Of a DNA stretch of 64,000 nucleotides, positions 1 through 8,832 are shown in pieces. The translations under genes and the position numbers were made by a program. Position 1 is the stretch's first letter; each line of letters starts with the position of its first letter. The notes beneath the pieces are model-generated. The model was given only the letters and a program-made list of their open reading frames with translations, ran no database searches and was not told the origin of the DNA. Origin of the DNA: Neobacillus terrae (GTDB lineage: Bacteria; Bacillota; Bacilli; Bacillales; Cytobacillaceae); the NCBI RefSeq assembly GCF_011393025.1, contig NZ_JAAOEO010000016.1, positions 1 to 64,000 of the forward strand. Direction: 5' to 3'.

Positions 1-79
1 TTATCGTCGTTGAAAACAGTGTTGCCAAGAGTGAATAAAATGACTCTTTCTTTTTACACAATTATATGGACTCAATCGA

Positions 80-185
80 ATTTTTCCAAGTAATGCACGA
101 ATTCTTTCAAGTAATGCACGAATCCCCAAAAGAAATGCCCAGCAAAAATAAGGATTGCACAAGTTATAGCGAGAATGCACAACAT
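80..185. repeat. 20-21-bp ATGCAC repeat array
   Basis: Five imperfect direct repeats share a core read as ATGCAC on the plus strand, with the TGCAC part at 94, 115, 136 (TGCCC), 156 and 176. The spacing is 21, 21, 20 and 20 bp. The first two units are nearly identical (TTTCAAGTAATGCACGAATtC type). The same core in the opposite orientation forms a longer array at 13585-13735. No gene is supported in 1-231; open frames across the array show heptapeptide periodicity only because the DNA period is 21 bp. Confidence 0.75.
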
Positions 186-231
186 TGATCATTTATGCCC
201 ATCCCTGGCATCCCTAACATCTCTGTAACCT

Positions 232-1737
232 TTACTTCAGAAACATAGGGTTTTTTTTCACGTCCTGCCAGTACTCGGTTTGCTCGAAAGTTCCTGCCAT
301 TTGATATAATAAGTCCTCTCTTCCTCCTGCAGCCATGAATTGGACGCCTATCGGGAGTCCATCTGCGGTCATATGCAAAGGAACCGACATAGCGGGCTGG
401 CCGGTTAGGTTCGCAAGCTGGGTAAACGGGGTCCGTTTCAGGCTATTCTCTATTATGGTATCAACTATCCCAGCCTTCTTCACAAGTCCTCCAAGTCCAA
501 ATCGCCCAACCATACTGATCAGCCTTTTTTCAGAAGGGCTTGGATCAAGTTCACCAATCCTTGATGCAGGGAACGCGGTGGCAGGAGTAACATAAAAATC
601 GAAATTCTCATGAAAGCTTTCCATTGCATATGAAGCAATATCCCATTCCCGAAGGCTCAATACCCATTCTTCAGCAGAGGTTACTTTTCCAAGCAACCCA
701 AGCAGCCATGTGGTTGGTTCAACATCCATCCGGGTTACCTTGCGGCCGAGTATTTCCTCCATGCTAGCCAGTGCAGCTGCTACCTCACCAAAATACATGG
801 TAATATAGCTTTTCGCAATCTTTTGACCATCAACCGGAGCATTCTTTTCTGTTACTTCGTGACCCATACCCTCAAGCAATCTAGCTGTTTTCATTACTGC
901 CTCTTTGCATTCAGGGTGAACCTCCGTCCCAATCGGCGACGCGACTGAGAAGGCAATTTTCATGGGCCGGTTAAACTCCTTATTCATGCTTTCCAGATAG
1001 GAATGATCAAATGGCGGAGCATGGAAGGCAGCCCCTTTTTCATGCCCTTTTAATAAATCAAGCATGTAGGCACTGTCACGGACTGTCCTCGTTAACACAT
1101 GGTCGGCCGATGCCCCCTGCCAGTGCCTCCCCAGTCTTTTACCAACAGGGGTTCTTCCCCTGGACGGTTTTAATCCGAACAGCCCTGTAAATGCGGCAGG
1201 TATCCGAATCGATCCTCCTCCGTCGTTTGCTCCTGCTATAGGTACCATTCCCGAGGCAACAGCAGCAGCTGAACCGCCGCTTGAACCTCCAGGTGTATGG
1301 TCCGTATTCCAGGGATTTCTTGACGGGCCGTAATGTACAGGTTCTGTAATACCCATTAATGCTAACTCAGGTACATTGGTCACCCCTAAGAACCTCGTTC
1401 CTGTACCTCGCATTCTTGAAACAAATTCAGAATCCTCTTTTGCGATATATCCGCGTAATGCCCGTGAACCCGAGGTAATCGGTTCTCCTTTAATTTCCTG
1501 TATGATATCCTTTAAAAGAATTGGCACTCCAGCAAAGGGTGTAGCATTCTCGGATTCCACTTTTTGATGTTCGTATGTTTTATGAATAACGGCATTTAGT
1601 TCAGGATTGATTCTTTCTATTTTAGCTGTTGCTGCCTCAATGACCTCCTCTTTTTTTACTTCCTTTTTTTTAATCAGCTCGGCAAGTCCCATTCCATCAA
1701 AAAGTTCATATTGAAAAACTGTCACTTTCCCCACCAC
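232..1737 (-). CDS. Amidase signature family amidase
   Basis: About 500 residues, full length for the amidase signature (AS) family of Ser-cisSer-Lys hydrolases, which cleave amides or aryl-acylamides in the cytoplasm. The triad is visible: Lys76 in VPILLKD, Ser152/153 in the Gly-rich GGSSGGS loop, and nucleophile Ser176 in GGGSIRIPA. There is no signal peptide. It is not a clear GatA: the neighbourhood has no gatB or gatC, and the middle resembles general amidases. The substrate is unknown. The start is uncertain: GTG codons at 1737, 1734 and 1725 all lie next to an AAAGGGTGGTGGGG purine stretch. It is transcribed alone, with an RsbR-like gene upstream on the same strand beyond a terminator. 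Confidence 0.85.
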   Translation of the reverse strand: MVGKVTVFQYELFDGMGLAELIKKKEVKKEEVIEAATAKIERINPELNAVIHKTYEHQKVESENATPFAGVPILLKDIIQEIKGEPITSGSRALRGYIAKEDSEFVSRMRGTGTRFLGVTNVPELALMGITEPVHYGPSRNPWNTDHTPGGSSGGSAAAVASGMVPIAGANDGGGSIRIPAAFTGLFGLKPSRGRTPVGKRLGRHWQGASADHVLTRTVRDSAYMLDLLKGHEKGAAFHAPPFDHSYLESMNKEFNRPMKIAFSVASPIGTEVHPECKEAVMKTARLLEGMGHEVTEKNAPVDGQKIAKSYITMYFGEVAAALASMEEILGRKVTRMDVEPTTWLLGLLGKVTSAEEWVLSLREWDIASYAMESFHENFDFYVTPATAFPASRIGELDPSPSEKRLISMVGRFGLGGLVKKAGIVDTIIENSLKRTPFTQLANLTGQPAMSVPLHMTADGLPIGVQFMAAGGREDLLYQMAGTFEQTEYWQDVKKNPMFLK

Positions 1738-1787
1738 CCTTTGTTTTGTTTTATATTCTAAAAATTCAGTTAATTAACCCTTGATAA

Positions 1788-1807
1788 AAACCCGCAATAA
1801 AGCGGGC
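1788..1807 (-). terminator. Rho-independent terminator of the RsbR-like gene
   Basis: GCCCGC-TTTATT-GCGGG hairpin on the minus strand, overlapping the region just past the stop codon at 1810 and followed by TTTTTATC. Confidence 0.7.
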
Positions 1808-1809
1808 GT

Positions 1810-2670
1810 TTAAATGCTTTCGATTGCTTGCTTCACATTAGCGTAGACTTCAAAGGATGTGAAGTTAATCCCTTCACCTACTACATGCTGTGCAAGGTCT
1901 GGTCTTATGCCGGTAAAAATAATCCTTATTCCCAGCAAACGAAGTACATCGTATATCATAAAAATATGTCTCGCTATATTAGTATCAATGTTACCAATGC
2001 CTGAAAAATCGAGAATCAGGCATTCAACGTGCTGGTTTGCTATTTTAGGAACTACCTTATCTAAGAGATGTCTTGCTCTGTCTATATCAATAGAACCAAT
2101 TAGAGGCAATACAGCAATTCCCTCATGAAGGGGTACAATCGGTGAGGCAAGCTCATTGATTTCTGCCTGTGCGTTTTTAATAAATTCGTCATATGATCGC
2201 TCATAAGCAAAAACGGTTTCATTTAAGCTTATATCGAGCATGTGGTTTACTCTTTTAAGAAGCATGACTACTTCTTTTGTATTCAAATCAAACTTAACCC
2301 CAAGATCCAGCATAAAATCAGAAAAAACCATCCTGGTATCAGGATAACGAATCAGAATAGACGAAATTTTTCCTCCCCGAGAGGCTGCAGCCTGGCCATT
2401 TTGCTTGCTCCAGTTCGATAACTCTTCAGGTACAGAACCTTCCTTGCAATCAATGGAGTCGGCAAGGAATTCAAGAAACTCTCCATACATCTGTTTAGCT
2501 TGATCAATATCTTCTTTTGGTACATCAAACCCAAATTTATGAATGATCTGGTCAACAATCTCATCAGCTAATTTACTATTGTTTTCTTTTAAGTATTCAA
2601 CGAGAGTTGATACAGCGTTCATATATTCTTCCACGTCCCTATTTAAAAATGAATTAATGTGCCTGGACAT
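1810..2670 (-). CDS. RsbR-like STAS domain protein (paralogue 1)
   Basis: 286 residues. An all-helical N-terminal half (about 1-165, RsbRD_N-like) is followed by a STAS domain (about 175-286). RsbR proteins build the stressosome with RsbS and are phosphorylated by RsbT on two threonines (T171 and T205 in B. subtilis RsbRA). Aligning GSIDIDRA and IGNIDTNIA to the RsbRA motifs, 34 residues apart as in RsbRA, puts Ile196 at the T171 position and Thr230 at the T205 position. One site is therefore lost and one kept. No rsbS, rsbT or rsbX is adjacent. The upstream gene on the same strand is the GltS-domain gene, 70 bp away. Role inferred: stressosome subunit or related sensor. Confidence 0.8.
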   Translation of the reverse strand: MSRHINSFLNRDVEEYMNAVSTLVEYLKENNSKLADEIVDQIIHKFGFDVPKEDIDQAKQMYGEFLEFLADSIDCKEGSVPEELSNWSKQNGQAAASRGGKISSILIRYPDTRMVFSDFMLDLGVKFDLNTKEVVMLLKRVNHMLDISLNETVFAYERSYDEFIKNAQAEINELASPIVPLHEGIAVLPLIGSIDIDRARHLLDKVVPKIANQHVECLILDFSGIGNIDTNIARHIFMIYDVLRLLGIRIIFTGIRPDLAQHVVGEGINFTSFEVYANVKQAIESI

Positions 2671-2740
2671 TTTATCAACTCTTATAATATAACTTTTATT
2701 AAAAAATTACTAATCTAAATCTGCTTTCAATAAGAAAATT

Positions 2741-4348
2741 CTATCCTTCTTTTTGCAGCTGGGTTCTTTTAGCCGAACGCAGAATATCTTCCATCGGGAA
2801 TACACGTCCAAATTCATCCTTATAAACAAGGTGCTTTCTTTCAAATTTAGTAGGACAGTCAATTCCCGCAGCAGCAGCCAAATTATATAGTCCCTCACGG
2901 AGAGAAGCTATATAATTGCAGACTCGGTAAAACTTTTCATCCACTACAAGGGCATCCTGAAGTTTTCTATCTGTTGTGGCAACCCCTGCAGGGCATTTAT
3001 TAGTATGGCAAACTTGTGCCATAATACACCCAACGCTTATCATCATACCTCGCGCAATATTCACAAGGTCTGCCCCCATGGCAAGAGCTATTGCAATTTT
3101 ATCCGGGGTAATAAGTTTACCAGAAGCAATAAGTTTTACCCGGTCTCTTACCCCGTATTGCTTAAGCATTTCATCAACGACTGGCAAAGCAGATTTAATT
3201 GGCAGTCCTACTGTATCAGCAAGCTCCTGAAACGTTGCCCCGGTTCCGCCCTCACCACCATCAATTGTAATAAAATCGGGTCCCTTTCCGCTTTCCTTCA
3301 TGTAGGAAATCATATTTTCCAAGGCATCTAAATCCCCGATTACTATCTTGATTCCAACTGGTTTTCCACCGATGCTTCTTAGCTGTTCAATAAAGTCAAA
3401 CATGGTTGGAGTATCGCCAAACTCGTAGAATCGGTTTGGACTGTTGATTGTTTTGCCTGGCTCTACTAGGCGGATTCGCGCAATTTCCTCTGTTACCTTT
3501 TCCCCTTCAACGTGCCCTCCGCGCGTTTTAGCACCCTGAGCAAGCTTCAATTCAAATGCCTTGATTACATCCATTTCACTTTTCCGCTTAAATTCTTCCC
3601 AGGAAAATTCGCCATTGGGTTTTCGTACACCGAACAGGTCTGGTCCAATTTGCATAATAATATCAGTATTTCCCTTTAAGTGGTGATCGGACAGCCCGCC
3701 TTCGCCTGTATTCATCCAGGTACCCCCTGCAAGGGCAAGACCTTTAGAGAGAGCGGTGATTGCATTTTCCCCGAGAGCACCGTAGCTCATTGCTGACTGG
3801 CCGATAAGCCCCCTAACCTGAAAAGGTTTTCTGCACGTTTTCCCGCCGAGCACAACCGCTTCGTCTTCGGGCAAATAATATGGATCAATAAGCTTTTCCT
3901 CGCTATGTTCTTTTCTAGTTAAAAGATTGTCCCCGTCTACCTTGTACACTCTCGTTTTTATCTTTTGAGAGTTATCGACCTTCATTTCGTCCCTGAGTTT
4001 TGGAAAAAGCGTGTTGCGTATATACATCCCTGCCTGTTCAAAGTCTCTGACTGATCCAAAGCCAATTAATCTCTGATGATATTTACCTGCTTTTACAACG
4101 TCCTGATACTCTTTTCTTGAAAAAGGCTTTCCTTCATTATCATTATTAAATAGATACTGTCTTAACTCCGGCCCAATCTTTTCAGTTATATATCTTACCT
4201 TCCCTATCACTGGAAAATTTCTTAGAATGGAATGCTGCTTTTGTCTGTCATCCTTGAAGTAAAGATAGATTCCAAGCACAATCGGCACAATGAAAATGAC
4301 AGCAATAAACATAAATAGTGCGATAACCAGATAATCTGTTAAATGCAA
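2741..4348 (-). CDS. FMN-binding glutamate synthase-domain protein, YerD-like
   Basis: 535 residues. An N-terminal transmembrane helix (about 8-30) precedes the alpha/beta-barrel FMN domain of glutamate synthase large subunits (Glu_synthase, about 150-500). The flavin-site stretch TIDGGEGGTGA is at 361-371 and cysteines C441, C447 and C452 match the 3Fe-4S cluster loop (CIMAQVCHTNKCPAG). There is no glutaminase domain, so it is not a complete GltB; it resembles the stand-alone B. subtilis YerD family, whose reaction is not established. The start appears to be TTG at 4348 behind a GAGGGG sequence. It lies 18 bp after the NAD(P)-binding gene at 4367-5002 and is probably co-transcribed with it, which suggests a redox role. 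Confidence 0.85.
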   Translation of the reverse strand: MHLTDYLVIALFMFIAVIFIVPIVLGIYLYFKDDRQKQHSILRNFPVIGKVRYITEKIGPELRQYLFNNDNEGKPFSRKEYQDVVKAGKYHQRLIGFGSVRDFEQAGMYIRNTLFPKLRDEMKVDNSQKIKTRVYKVDGDNLLTRKEHSEEKLIDPYYLPEDEAVVLGGKTCRKPFQVRGLIGQSAMSYGALGENAITALSKGLALAGGTWMNTGEGGLSDHHLKGNTDIIMQIGPDLFGVRKPNGEFSWEEFKRKSEMDVIKAFELKLAQGAKTRGGHVEGEKVTEEIARIRLVEPGKTINSPNRFYEFGDTPTMFDFIEQLRSIGGKPVGIKIVIGDLDALENMISYMKESGKGPDFITIDGGEGGTGATFQELADTVGLPIKSALPVVDEMLKQYGVRDRVKLIASGKLITPDKIAIALAMGADLVNIARGMMISVGCIMAQVCHTNKCPAGVATTDRKLQDALVVDEKFYRVCNYIASLREGLYNLAAAAGIDCPTKFERKHLVYKDEFGRVFPMEDILRSAKRTQLQKEG

Positions 4349-4366
4349 TTTCTCTCGCCCCTCTTT

Positions 4367-5002
4367 CTAAAAATCTGCCAATGCCTCTGCAATTTCCTTC
4401 TTTCCTGCTGTTACACTAATCGTTTTATTAAAAACATTTTCGATTTCAATGGCTTCTACCAGTACAGCCGCAATGTCATCACGGGAGATTTCATCCCTTT
4501 CACCCCTTCCGGCCTCAGATACCAAAATTTTTCCTGTCCCCGGCTGGTCTGTCAGCTTCCCAGGTAAAATAACGGTATAATTCAATCCAGATTCCCTTAA
4601 ATACTCATCAGCTTTATGCTTTCCTCCAATTCTTGAAGGATTTCCGGGTTCTTCTGTATTTTCATGTGCCTTAACAGCACTTAGCATAATAAAGCGGTGT
4701 ACCCCATTCTCCTTCGCTTTCTTCACCGTTTCTTCCAAACCATCATGGTCTATAAGCACTGTTTTATCACTTTGAGCTTTTTGGTTCACATCAGACAAGT
4801 AAATGACCGTGCAGCCTCCGTCAAGAAAGTCTTCCATCCTCATTTCTTCAAAAACAGCTGTCTCATCAGCTCCACGGTTTTTAGCCCCTTCCATTTGCAT
4901 CTCTTTCCCGACAACAGCAAGGGATTGGTATTTCTTCTGCTTTAGTTTTTTGATAACATGCTCCCCTATTTCGCCATGCGCACCAAACACAACAACCTTC
5001 AT
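4367..5002 (-). CDS. NAD(P)-binding SDR-like oxidoreductase, YhfK-like
   Basis: 211 residues with a Rossmann fold: the N-terminal motif GAHGEIGEHV (GxxGxxG type) binds the dinucleotide, and FIMLSAVKAHE, YTVILPGKLTDQPGTG and ISRDDIAAVLVEAIE follow the pattern of the atypical SDR/NmrA-like family that includes B. subtilis YhfK and YwnB. The typical Tyr-x-x-x-Lys active site is not obvious, as is common in that group. The ATG at 5002 has a good AAAGGAGG site. It is the first gene of a two-gene unit with the YerD-like gene. Confidence 0.8.
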   Translation of the reverse strand: MKVVVFGAHGEIGEHVIKKLKQKKYQSLAVVGKEMQMEGAKNRGADETAVFEEMRMEDFLDGGCTVIYLSDVNQKAQSDKTVLIDHDGLEETVKKAKENGVHRFIMLSAVKAHENTEEPGNPSRIGGKHKADEYLRESGLNYTVILPGKLTDQPGTGKILVSEAGRGERDEISRDDIAAVLVEAIEIENVFNKTISVTAGKKEIAEALADF

Positions 5003-5176
5003 AGAATCGCCTCCTTTTTTTATTTACACATTTCCACTGCATATTTTTTTAAAACCAAAGAATGTTGCCGCTTTTGTTTTTTCTATAAAAACTATATATA
5101 GCTAAGAATCCTGATTAAGAACTCCCCATATATTTAATAATGGTTAAGGAATATTCCAATCAAAGGAGAGCTTAGC

Positions 5177-5638
5177 TTGATTTGTATATGCGAAGAATTG
5201 GATTGCAGTAAGTACGGACTTTCAGGAAAAGTAGCTATTTTAGAAAATAAGCAAAGCATTCTTACATCCTTTAGCTTAAAAAATGAACGGTGGCTTCAGC
5301 TTCTCGGTATCGATCCTAGATTGTTAACTGTTTTTTATCAATCACTGGATCCCAGGTATGATTGGTTTATTGTTGTGTACGATTATCCCGAATTCTGCAA
5401 AGACCCGGATATAAAGGAAGCCATTCTATGGCATGAATTGGGGCATATCCAGTATCCTGTTCAAGCAGGCATGAATGATCTGGAAAGTGAAATAAAATGC
5501 GATGAACTTGCAGTAAAACAAGGTTTTAAAGCAGGACTTGAAAAAGTTCTGGATCTTACCCTTGAAATGGCAAGACATCTTAATCATGAAATACTCCAGC
5601 AAATGACCACAGCAAGAAAATTAAAAATCACCGGCTAA
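5177..5638 (+). CDS. Small HExxH zinc-metalloprotease-like protein
   Basis: 153 residues starting at TTG 5177, 8 nt after AAAGGAG. His86-Glu-x-x-His90 (WHELGHI) with a downstream acidic segment ESEIKCDELA (105-112) matches the gluzincin layout HExxH...E(x)nDELA seen in ImmA/IrrE-type and related peptidases. There is no signal peptide or membrane segment. I do not recognise the family. The gene stands alone between divergent and co-directional neighbours. Peptidase activity is an inference from the motif only. Confidence 0.65.
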   Translation: MICICEELDCSKYGLSGKVAILENKQSILTSFSLKNERWLQLLGIDPRLLTVFYQSLDPRYDWFIVVYDYPEFCKDPDIKEAILWHELGHIQYPVQAGMNDLESEIKCDELAVKQGFKAGLEKVLDLTLEMARHLNHEILQQMTTARKLKITG

Positions 5639-5767
5639 AAAAATTCACAATTTACTGAAAGCAATTAATGGAATTATTTCGAAAAACGTAGTATTGTGTA
5701 TTTGAAGATTCGAAAAACTCGGCTTTTTCCTGCCGGATTTTCTTAAATTTAATAAGGGAGTGGTTGG

Positions 5768-6712
5768 ATGGAATATCGTCGCTTGGGAAAAACAGGTTTA
5801 AAGGTTAGTGAAATCAGTCTTGGCAGCTGGCTTACATACGGCGGTTACGTCGAAGAACAAAATGCGGTTGCATCGATTGATAAAGCATTTGACCTTGGCA
5901 TCAATTTTATTGATACTGCAAATGTTTATGTTCGTGGGGAAGCAGAAATTGTTGTTGGTAAAGCTCTTAAAAATTATGCCCGTGACTCTTATGTATTAGC
6001 TACAAAGGTATTCTGGCCAATGGGTGATGGCCCTAATGACAGAGGCCTTTCAAGGAAGCATGTGATTGAACAATGTAATGCAAGCTTGAAGCGGCTGAAT
6101 ACGGATTATGTTGACATTTATTATTGCCACCGCTACGACCCTGAAACCCCTTTAGAAGAAACTCTTCGCGCTCTCGACGACCTTGTCAGACAGGGTAAAG
6201 TTTTATATGTTGGCGTAAGCGAATGGACAGCAGAACAGATTTCAGAAGCTGTACATTTGGCAGATAAGAGACTTCTTGACCGAATTGTTGTAAACCAGCC
6301 TCAATACAGCATGCTTAACCGCTATATTGAAAAAGAAGTTCTGCCAGTCAGTGAAAAGCATGGCATTGGACAGGTTGTCTTCTCTCCTCTTGCACAGGGA
6401 GTGCTCACTGGCAAATACCAAAAAGGATCAGAACCGCCTGCTGGAAGCCGTGCCACACAGAAAAATCTTGGTTCCCTGTTTGGACTTTTAAACGACGAGA
6501 ATCTTGATAAGGTGGAAAATTTAAAAGGTGTTGCAGCTGAAAACAACTTAAGCCTTTCACAGCTGGCATTAGCATGGATTCTCCGCCAGCCGGCAGTAGC
6601 AAGTGCTCTTGTAGGAGCAAGCCGTCCTGAGCAGCTTGAAGAAAACGTAAAAGCATCAGGCGTTAAACTAAGCCAGGATACAATCAACCATATTGAAGAC
6701 ATTTTAAGATAA
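5768..6712 (+). CDS. Aldo/keto reductase (Kv-beta-like)
   Basis: 314 residues, a complete AKR (beta/alpha)8 barrel that reduces carbonyls with NADPH. The catalytic tetrad is present: Asp49, Tyr54, Lys80 and His121 (in YYCHRYD). GVSEW and the C-terminal nucleotide-binding stretch (SALVGASRPEQLEENV) fit the voltage-gated potassium channel beta-subunit-like AKR group, close to B. subtilis IolS and YccK. ATG 5768 follows AATAAGGGAGTGGTTGG. Monocistronic, closed by the terminator at 6801. The substrate cannot be predicted. Confidence 0.88.
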   Translation: MEYRRLGKTGLKVSEISLGSWLTYGGYVEEQNAVASIDKAFDLGINFIDTANVYVRGEAEIVVGKALKNYARDSYVLATKVFWPMGDGPNDRGLSRKHVIEQCNASLKRLNTDYVDIYYCHRYDPETPLEETLRALDDLVRQGKVLYVGVSEWTAEQISEAVHLADKRLLDRIVVNQPQYSMLNRYIEKEVLPVSEKHGIGQVVFSPLAQGVLTGKYQKGSEPPAGSRATQKNLGSLFGLLNDENLDKVENLKGVAAENNLSLSQLALAWILRQPAVASALVGASRPEQLEENVKASGVKLSQDTINHIEDILR

Positions 6713-6800
6713 AAACCTGTATTCGCCAATTCCCTTTTGGCGGCTACCCTAGTTTTTCTTATCGATTAGGAAATTATGAAAATCTTAATATCGAAATAAG

Positions 6801-6834
6801 GAACAGGCCTTCAAAAGAGCCTGTTCTTTTTTTG
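6801..6834 (+). terminator. Rho-independent terminator after the aldo/keto reductase
   Basis: GAACAGGC / GCCTGTTC stem with a 10-nt loop, followed by seven T residues. Confidence 0.85.
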
Positions 6835-6910
6835 TTTATTTTAGAATCCAGTCTCCATTTTTGTCTATTTCGTGAACTCTCCTGTTTTTAGAAAAGAAAA
6901 AAGCAAAACA

Positions 6911-6924
6911 TTGATTTAAATCAA
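6911..6924. promoter_or_regulatory. FNR-type palindrome upstream of the DUF2249 gene
   Basis: The perfect palindrome TTGATTTAAATCAA matches the E. coli-type FNR consensus TTGAT-N4-ATCAA. A plausible -10 (TATTAT at 6944-6949, or TATGGT at 6947-6952) puts its centre 38-42 bp upstream of the predicted start site, the usual position for class II FNR activation. The binding protein is an inference. Confidence 0.5.
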
Positions 6925-6993
6925 TTCTTTTGACCAAAAATTTTATTATGGTTGAGTTAGAAACTTTCAATAAATGAATGGAGAGGATATCAT

Positions 6994-7248
6994 ATGGAAT
7001 TTCAAATGGACGGCACTAGAGCAATTATTGATGTAAGAGAAAGTGTTTTACGGGGAGAGCATCCAAGAAAGGAAATCCTTGATTTTGTAAAAAGCACACC
7101 GGTCGGTACAGTGATTGAAGTTCACCTTCCACACCGGGGAGAGCCAATGGCTGCTGGTTTTAGCGCTATGGGAATGAATGCGATTATTAATGAACTTGAA
7201 CCTGGCCATTACAGGCTGATGGCTGTAAAACTGGAAGATCGAAGATAA
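6994..7248 (+). CDS. DUF2249 small protein
   Basis: 84 residues. The pattern IIDVRES.LRGEHPRKEILDFV....VGTVIEVHLPHRGEPM is that of DUF2249, a small TusA-like alpha/beta fold often found with nitrogen-oxide and low-oxygen genes. There are no cysteines. ATG 6994 follows GGAGAGGATATCAT. The FNR-type palindrome upstream and the adjacent CxxC protein suggest a role in redox or metal homeostasis, which is inference. Confidence 0.65.
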   Translation: MEFQMDGTRAIIDVRESVLRGEHPRKEILDFVKSTPVGTVIEVHLPHRGEPMAAGFSAMGMNAIINELEPGHYRLMAVKLEDRR

Positions 7249-7376
7249 ATCGACTATCCACTACATTGACGAAACTTTAGCTTATGTTTCTCCTATAGTT
7301 GTGATTGTAAATTACATCTTTTTAGATGGGAATTTATTATATTTAATATATGAAAGAAAGTAAGGGGGAATTTCTA

Positions 7377-7586
7377 ATGGGCTTTGCGACTATAAAAATG
7401 GAAGAGTTCGGGTGTCTCTCTTGTTTGAAAAAAGTCAAACGTGGCATTCAGAAGGAAGACGGAATTGAGAATGTTACCATACTATTTGATTATGTAAAAG
7501 TGAAGTTGACTTTTAATGAAGAACGAATCGGTTTGCAGGAAATTCAAACGAAAATCAACCGGCTTAAATTTAAAACCTTCGATTAA
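7377..7586 (+). CDS. Heavy-metal-associated (HMA)-like CxxC protein
   Basis: 69 residues from ATG 7377, chosen over the in-frame upstream ATG 7350 because TAAGGGGG lies just before it. The ferredoxin-like HMA pattern is visible: Gly-Cys13-x-x-Cys16 (EFGCLSC), then VKRGIQKEDGIENV and a beta strand VKVKLTF. CopZ and P-type ATPase N-domains bind Cu(I) or similar soft metals through this CxxC. The canonical M/L-x-C context is changed (FGCLSC), so the metal is uncertain. It lies 128 bp after the DUF2249 gene. Confidence 0.7.
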   Translation: MGFATIKMEEFGCLSCLKKVKRGIQKEDGIENVTILFDYVKVKLTFNEERIGLQEIQTKINRLKFKTFD

Positions 7587-7592
7587 AATCCA

Positions 7593-7622
7593 TCGCCCTG
7601 GAGGAGTATCCAGGGCTATTTT
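7593..7622. terminator. Convergent terminator
   Basis: GCCCTGG / CCAGGGC stem (7595-7601 and 7610-7616) followed by TATTTTCTTT, between the HMA-like gene (+) and the ATP-grasp gene (-). Confidence 0.7.
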
Positions 7623-7624
7623 CT

Positions 7625-8647
7625 TTATATGATTTTTGAATCTAATATCATTTCTTTTTCCAAATGGCTTGCACGGATGCCAAATTGTGGACTTAAATTT
7701 TTAATTTCTTCTCCAAGAAGCAGTTTAAGGGCCAGATAGGGATAATTCACACCGGATAGGCAGCTAATATGAAGGCCTCCGCTCATTCGAGGGTTAATTT
7801 CCAACAGTTTCGGAATTCCCATCGAGTATTTAAACTGGATATTAAAAACATAAGGAAGCCTGAATTCCTTGTAAAATTCATGAGCAAGCTGGATCAGCTC
7901 ATGGTTCTCAATAAGCTCCCTAACTCTGCCGTCCCCTTTCATGCGCGGGACGGCTGTAAATAATTTTTTCGTTGAAGCCAGGCAGTCTATACTATACTCC
8001 GTTCCTTCAAGGAATTCCATTACGATTAAATCAGAAAAATGTTCCTTCTGGCTTAATATTTCAAAGGCATATGGATAAGGAATACGGTATCCATTCCCTC
8101 CGCCAATCAATTGTTCGACCGTATCAATATTTTCCTTTATGACTCGAAACCCGCAGGCTCCCTCGCCCACGGCCGGCTTCATGCAGACAGTACGTCCCCG
8201 CTCTCTTAATGTTTGATAGGCATCCTTAAATTCTTCTGCATTATTAACAACAAAATACTCAGGGATCCTTATACTCGTTTTCTCCCCAACAACTTGATAA
8301 GCCTTTACTTTATTATCAAGCACCTTCATTAGCTCATAATCAGGACAGACAAGCACCTTGACTCCGATGGAATGAAATTTTTCAAGTCGTTTAGAGATTA
8401 AAACATTTTCTGTCCTTGGGATAAAAATATCTATTTGGTGGTTTTGGCAAAAATCCAGGCAAAAATCAATGTATTCCTCACCTTCCACATCAGGCTCCGA
8501 ATAGGCGAAATCGCAAACCTGCAGATACAAGGCATCCAGGTTTGAATGGGTTCCATAAATAGTGAACTTTCTACTTTCCGGGTTATTTCTTATTAACTCA
8601 ATAAAATGGGCTGCAGTGGTAAACCATCGGTTAAACCAAATGTTCAT
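7625..8647 (-). CDS. ATP-grasp domain protein (carbamoyl-phosphate-synthase-like)
   Basis: 340 residues. An N-terminal pre-ATP-grasp Rossmann-like part is followed by an ATP-grasp fold: VCMKPAVGEGACGFRVI (ATP-binding lysine and Gly-rich loop), VMEFLEGTEYSIDC, and the metal-binding LLEINPRMSGGLH with its Glu and Asn. These enzymes ligate a carboxylate to an amine through an acyl-phosphate. No partner genes or peptide substrates are nearby, so the substrate is unknown. ATG 8647 is followed by a typical ordered start. It is monocistronic and divergent from the small peptide gene at 8833. Confidence 0.75.
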   Translation of the reverse strand: MNIWFNRWFTTAAHFIELIRNNPESRKFTIYGTHSNLDALYLQVCDFAYSEPDVEGEEYIDFCLDFCQNHQIDIFIPRTENVLISKRLEKFHSIGVKVLVCPDYELMKVLDNKVKAYQVVGEKTSIRIPEYFVVNNAEEFKDAYQTLRERGRTVCMKPAVGEGACGFRVIKENIDTVEQLIGGGNGYRIPYPYAFEILSQKEHFSDLIVMEFLEGTEYSIDCLASTKKLFTAVPRMKGDGRVRELIENHELIQLAHEFYKEFRLPYVFNIQFKYSMGIPKLLEINPRMSGGLHISCLSGVNYPYLALKLLLGEEIKNLSPQFGIRASHLEKEMILDSKII

Positions 8648-8832
8648 CTTAATCCTCTTTCATGTTGTATTTGGCTTTTCCATTATTTGTTTTTTTGTCG
8701 AAATTTATTAAAAAATAATTCGCCCATTTTTTCAATAAGTGGACAGGTGTTTTTGCTTGTCTCATTTTTTTCATACTATGTTAATGTAAGGTTAAAACAT
8801 TACATACTCCAAGCCGAAAGGGGGGATATGTA

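Noticed and set aside
1..192. Reading frame with IRALLxx heptads on the minus strand
   Set aside because: The periodicity comes from 21-bp DNA repeats; there is no ribosome site and the frame starts and ends in the array.
7300..7316. TGTGA...TTACA palindrome upstream of the HMA-like gene
   Set aside because: The spacer is 7, not 6, and the second arm is imperfect; not a credible Fnr site.
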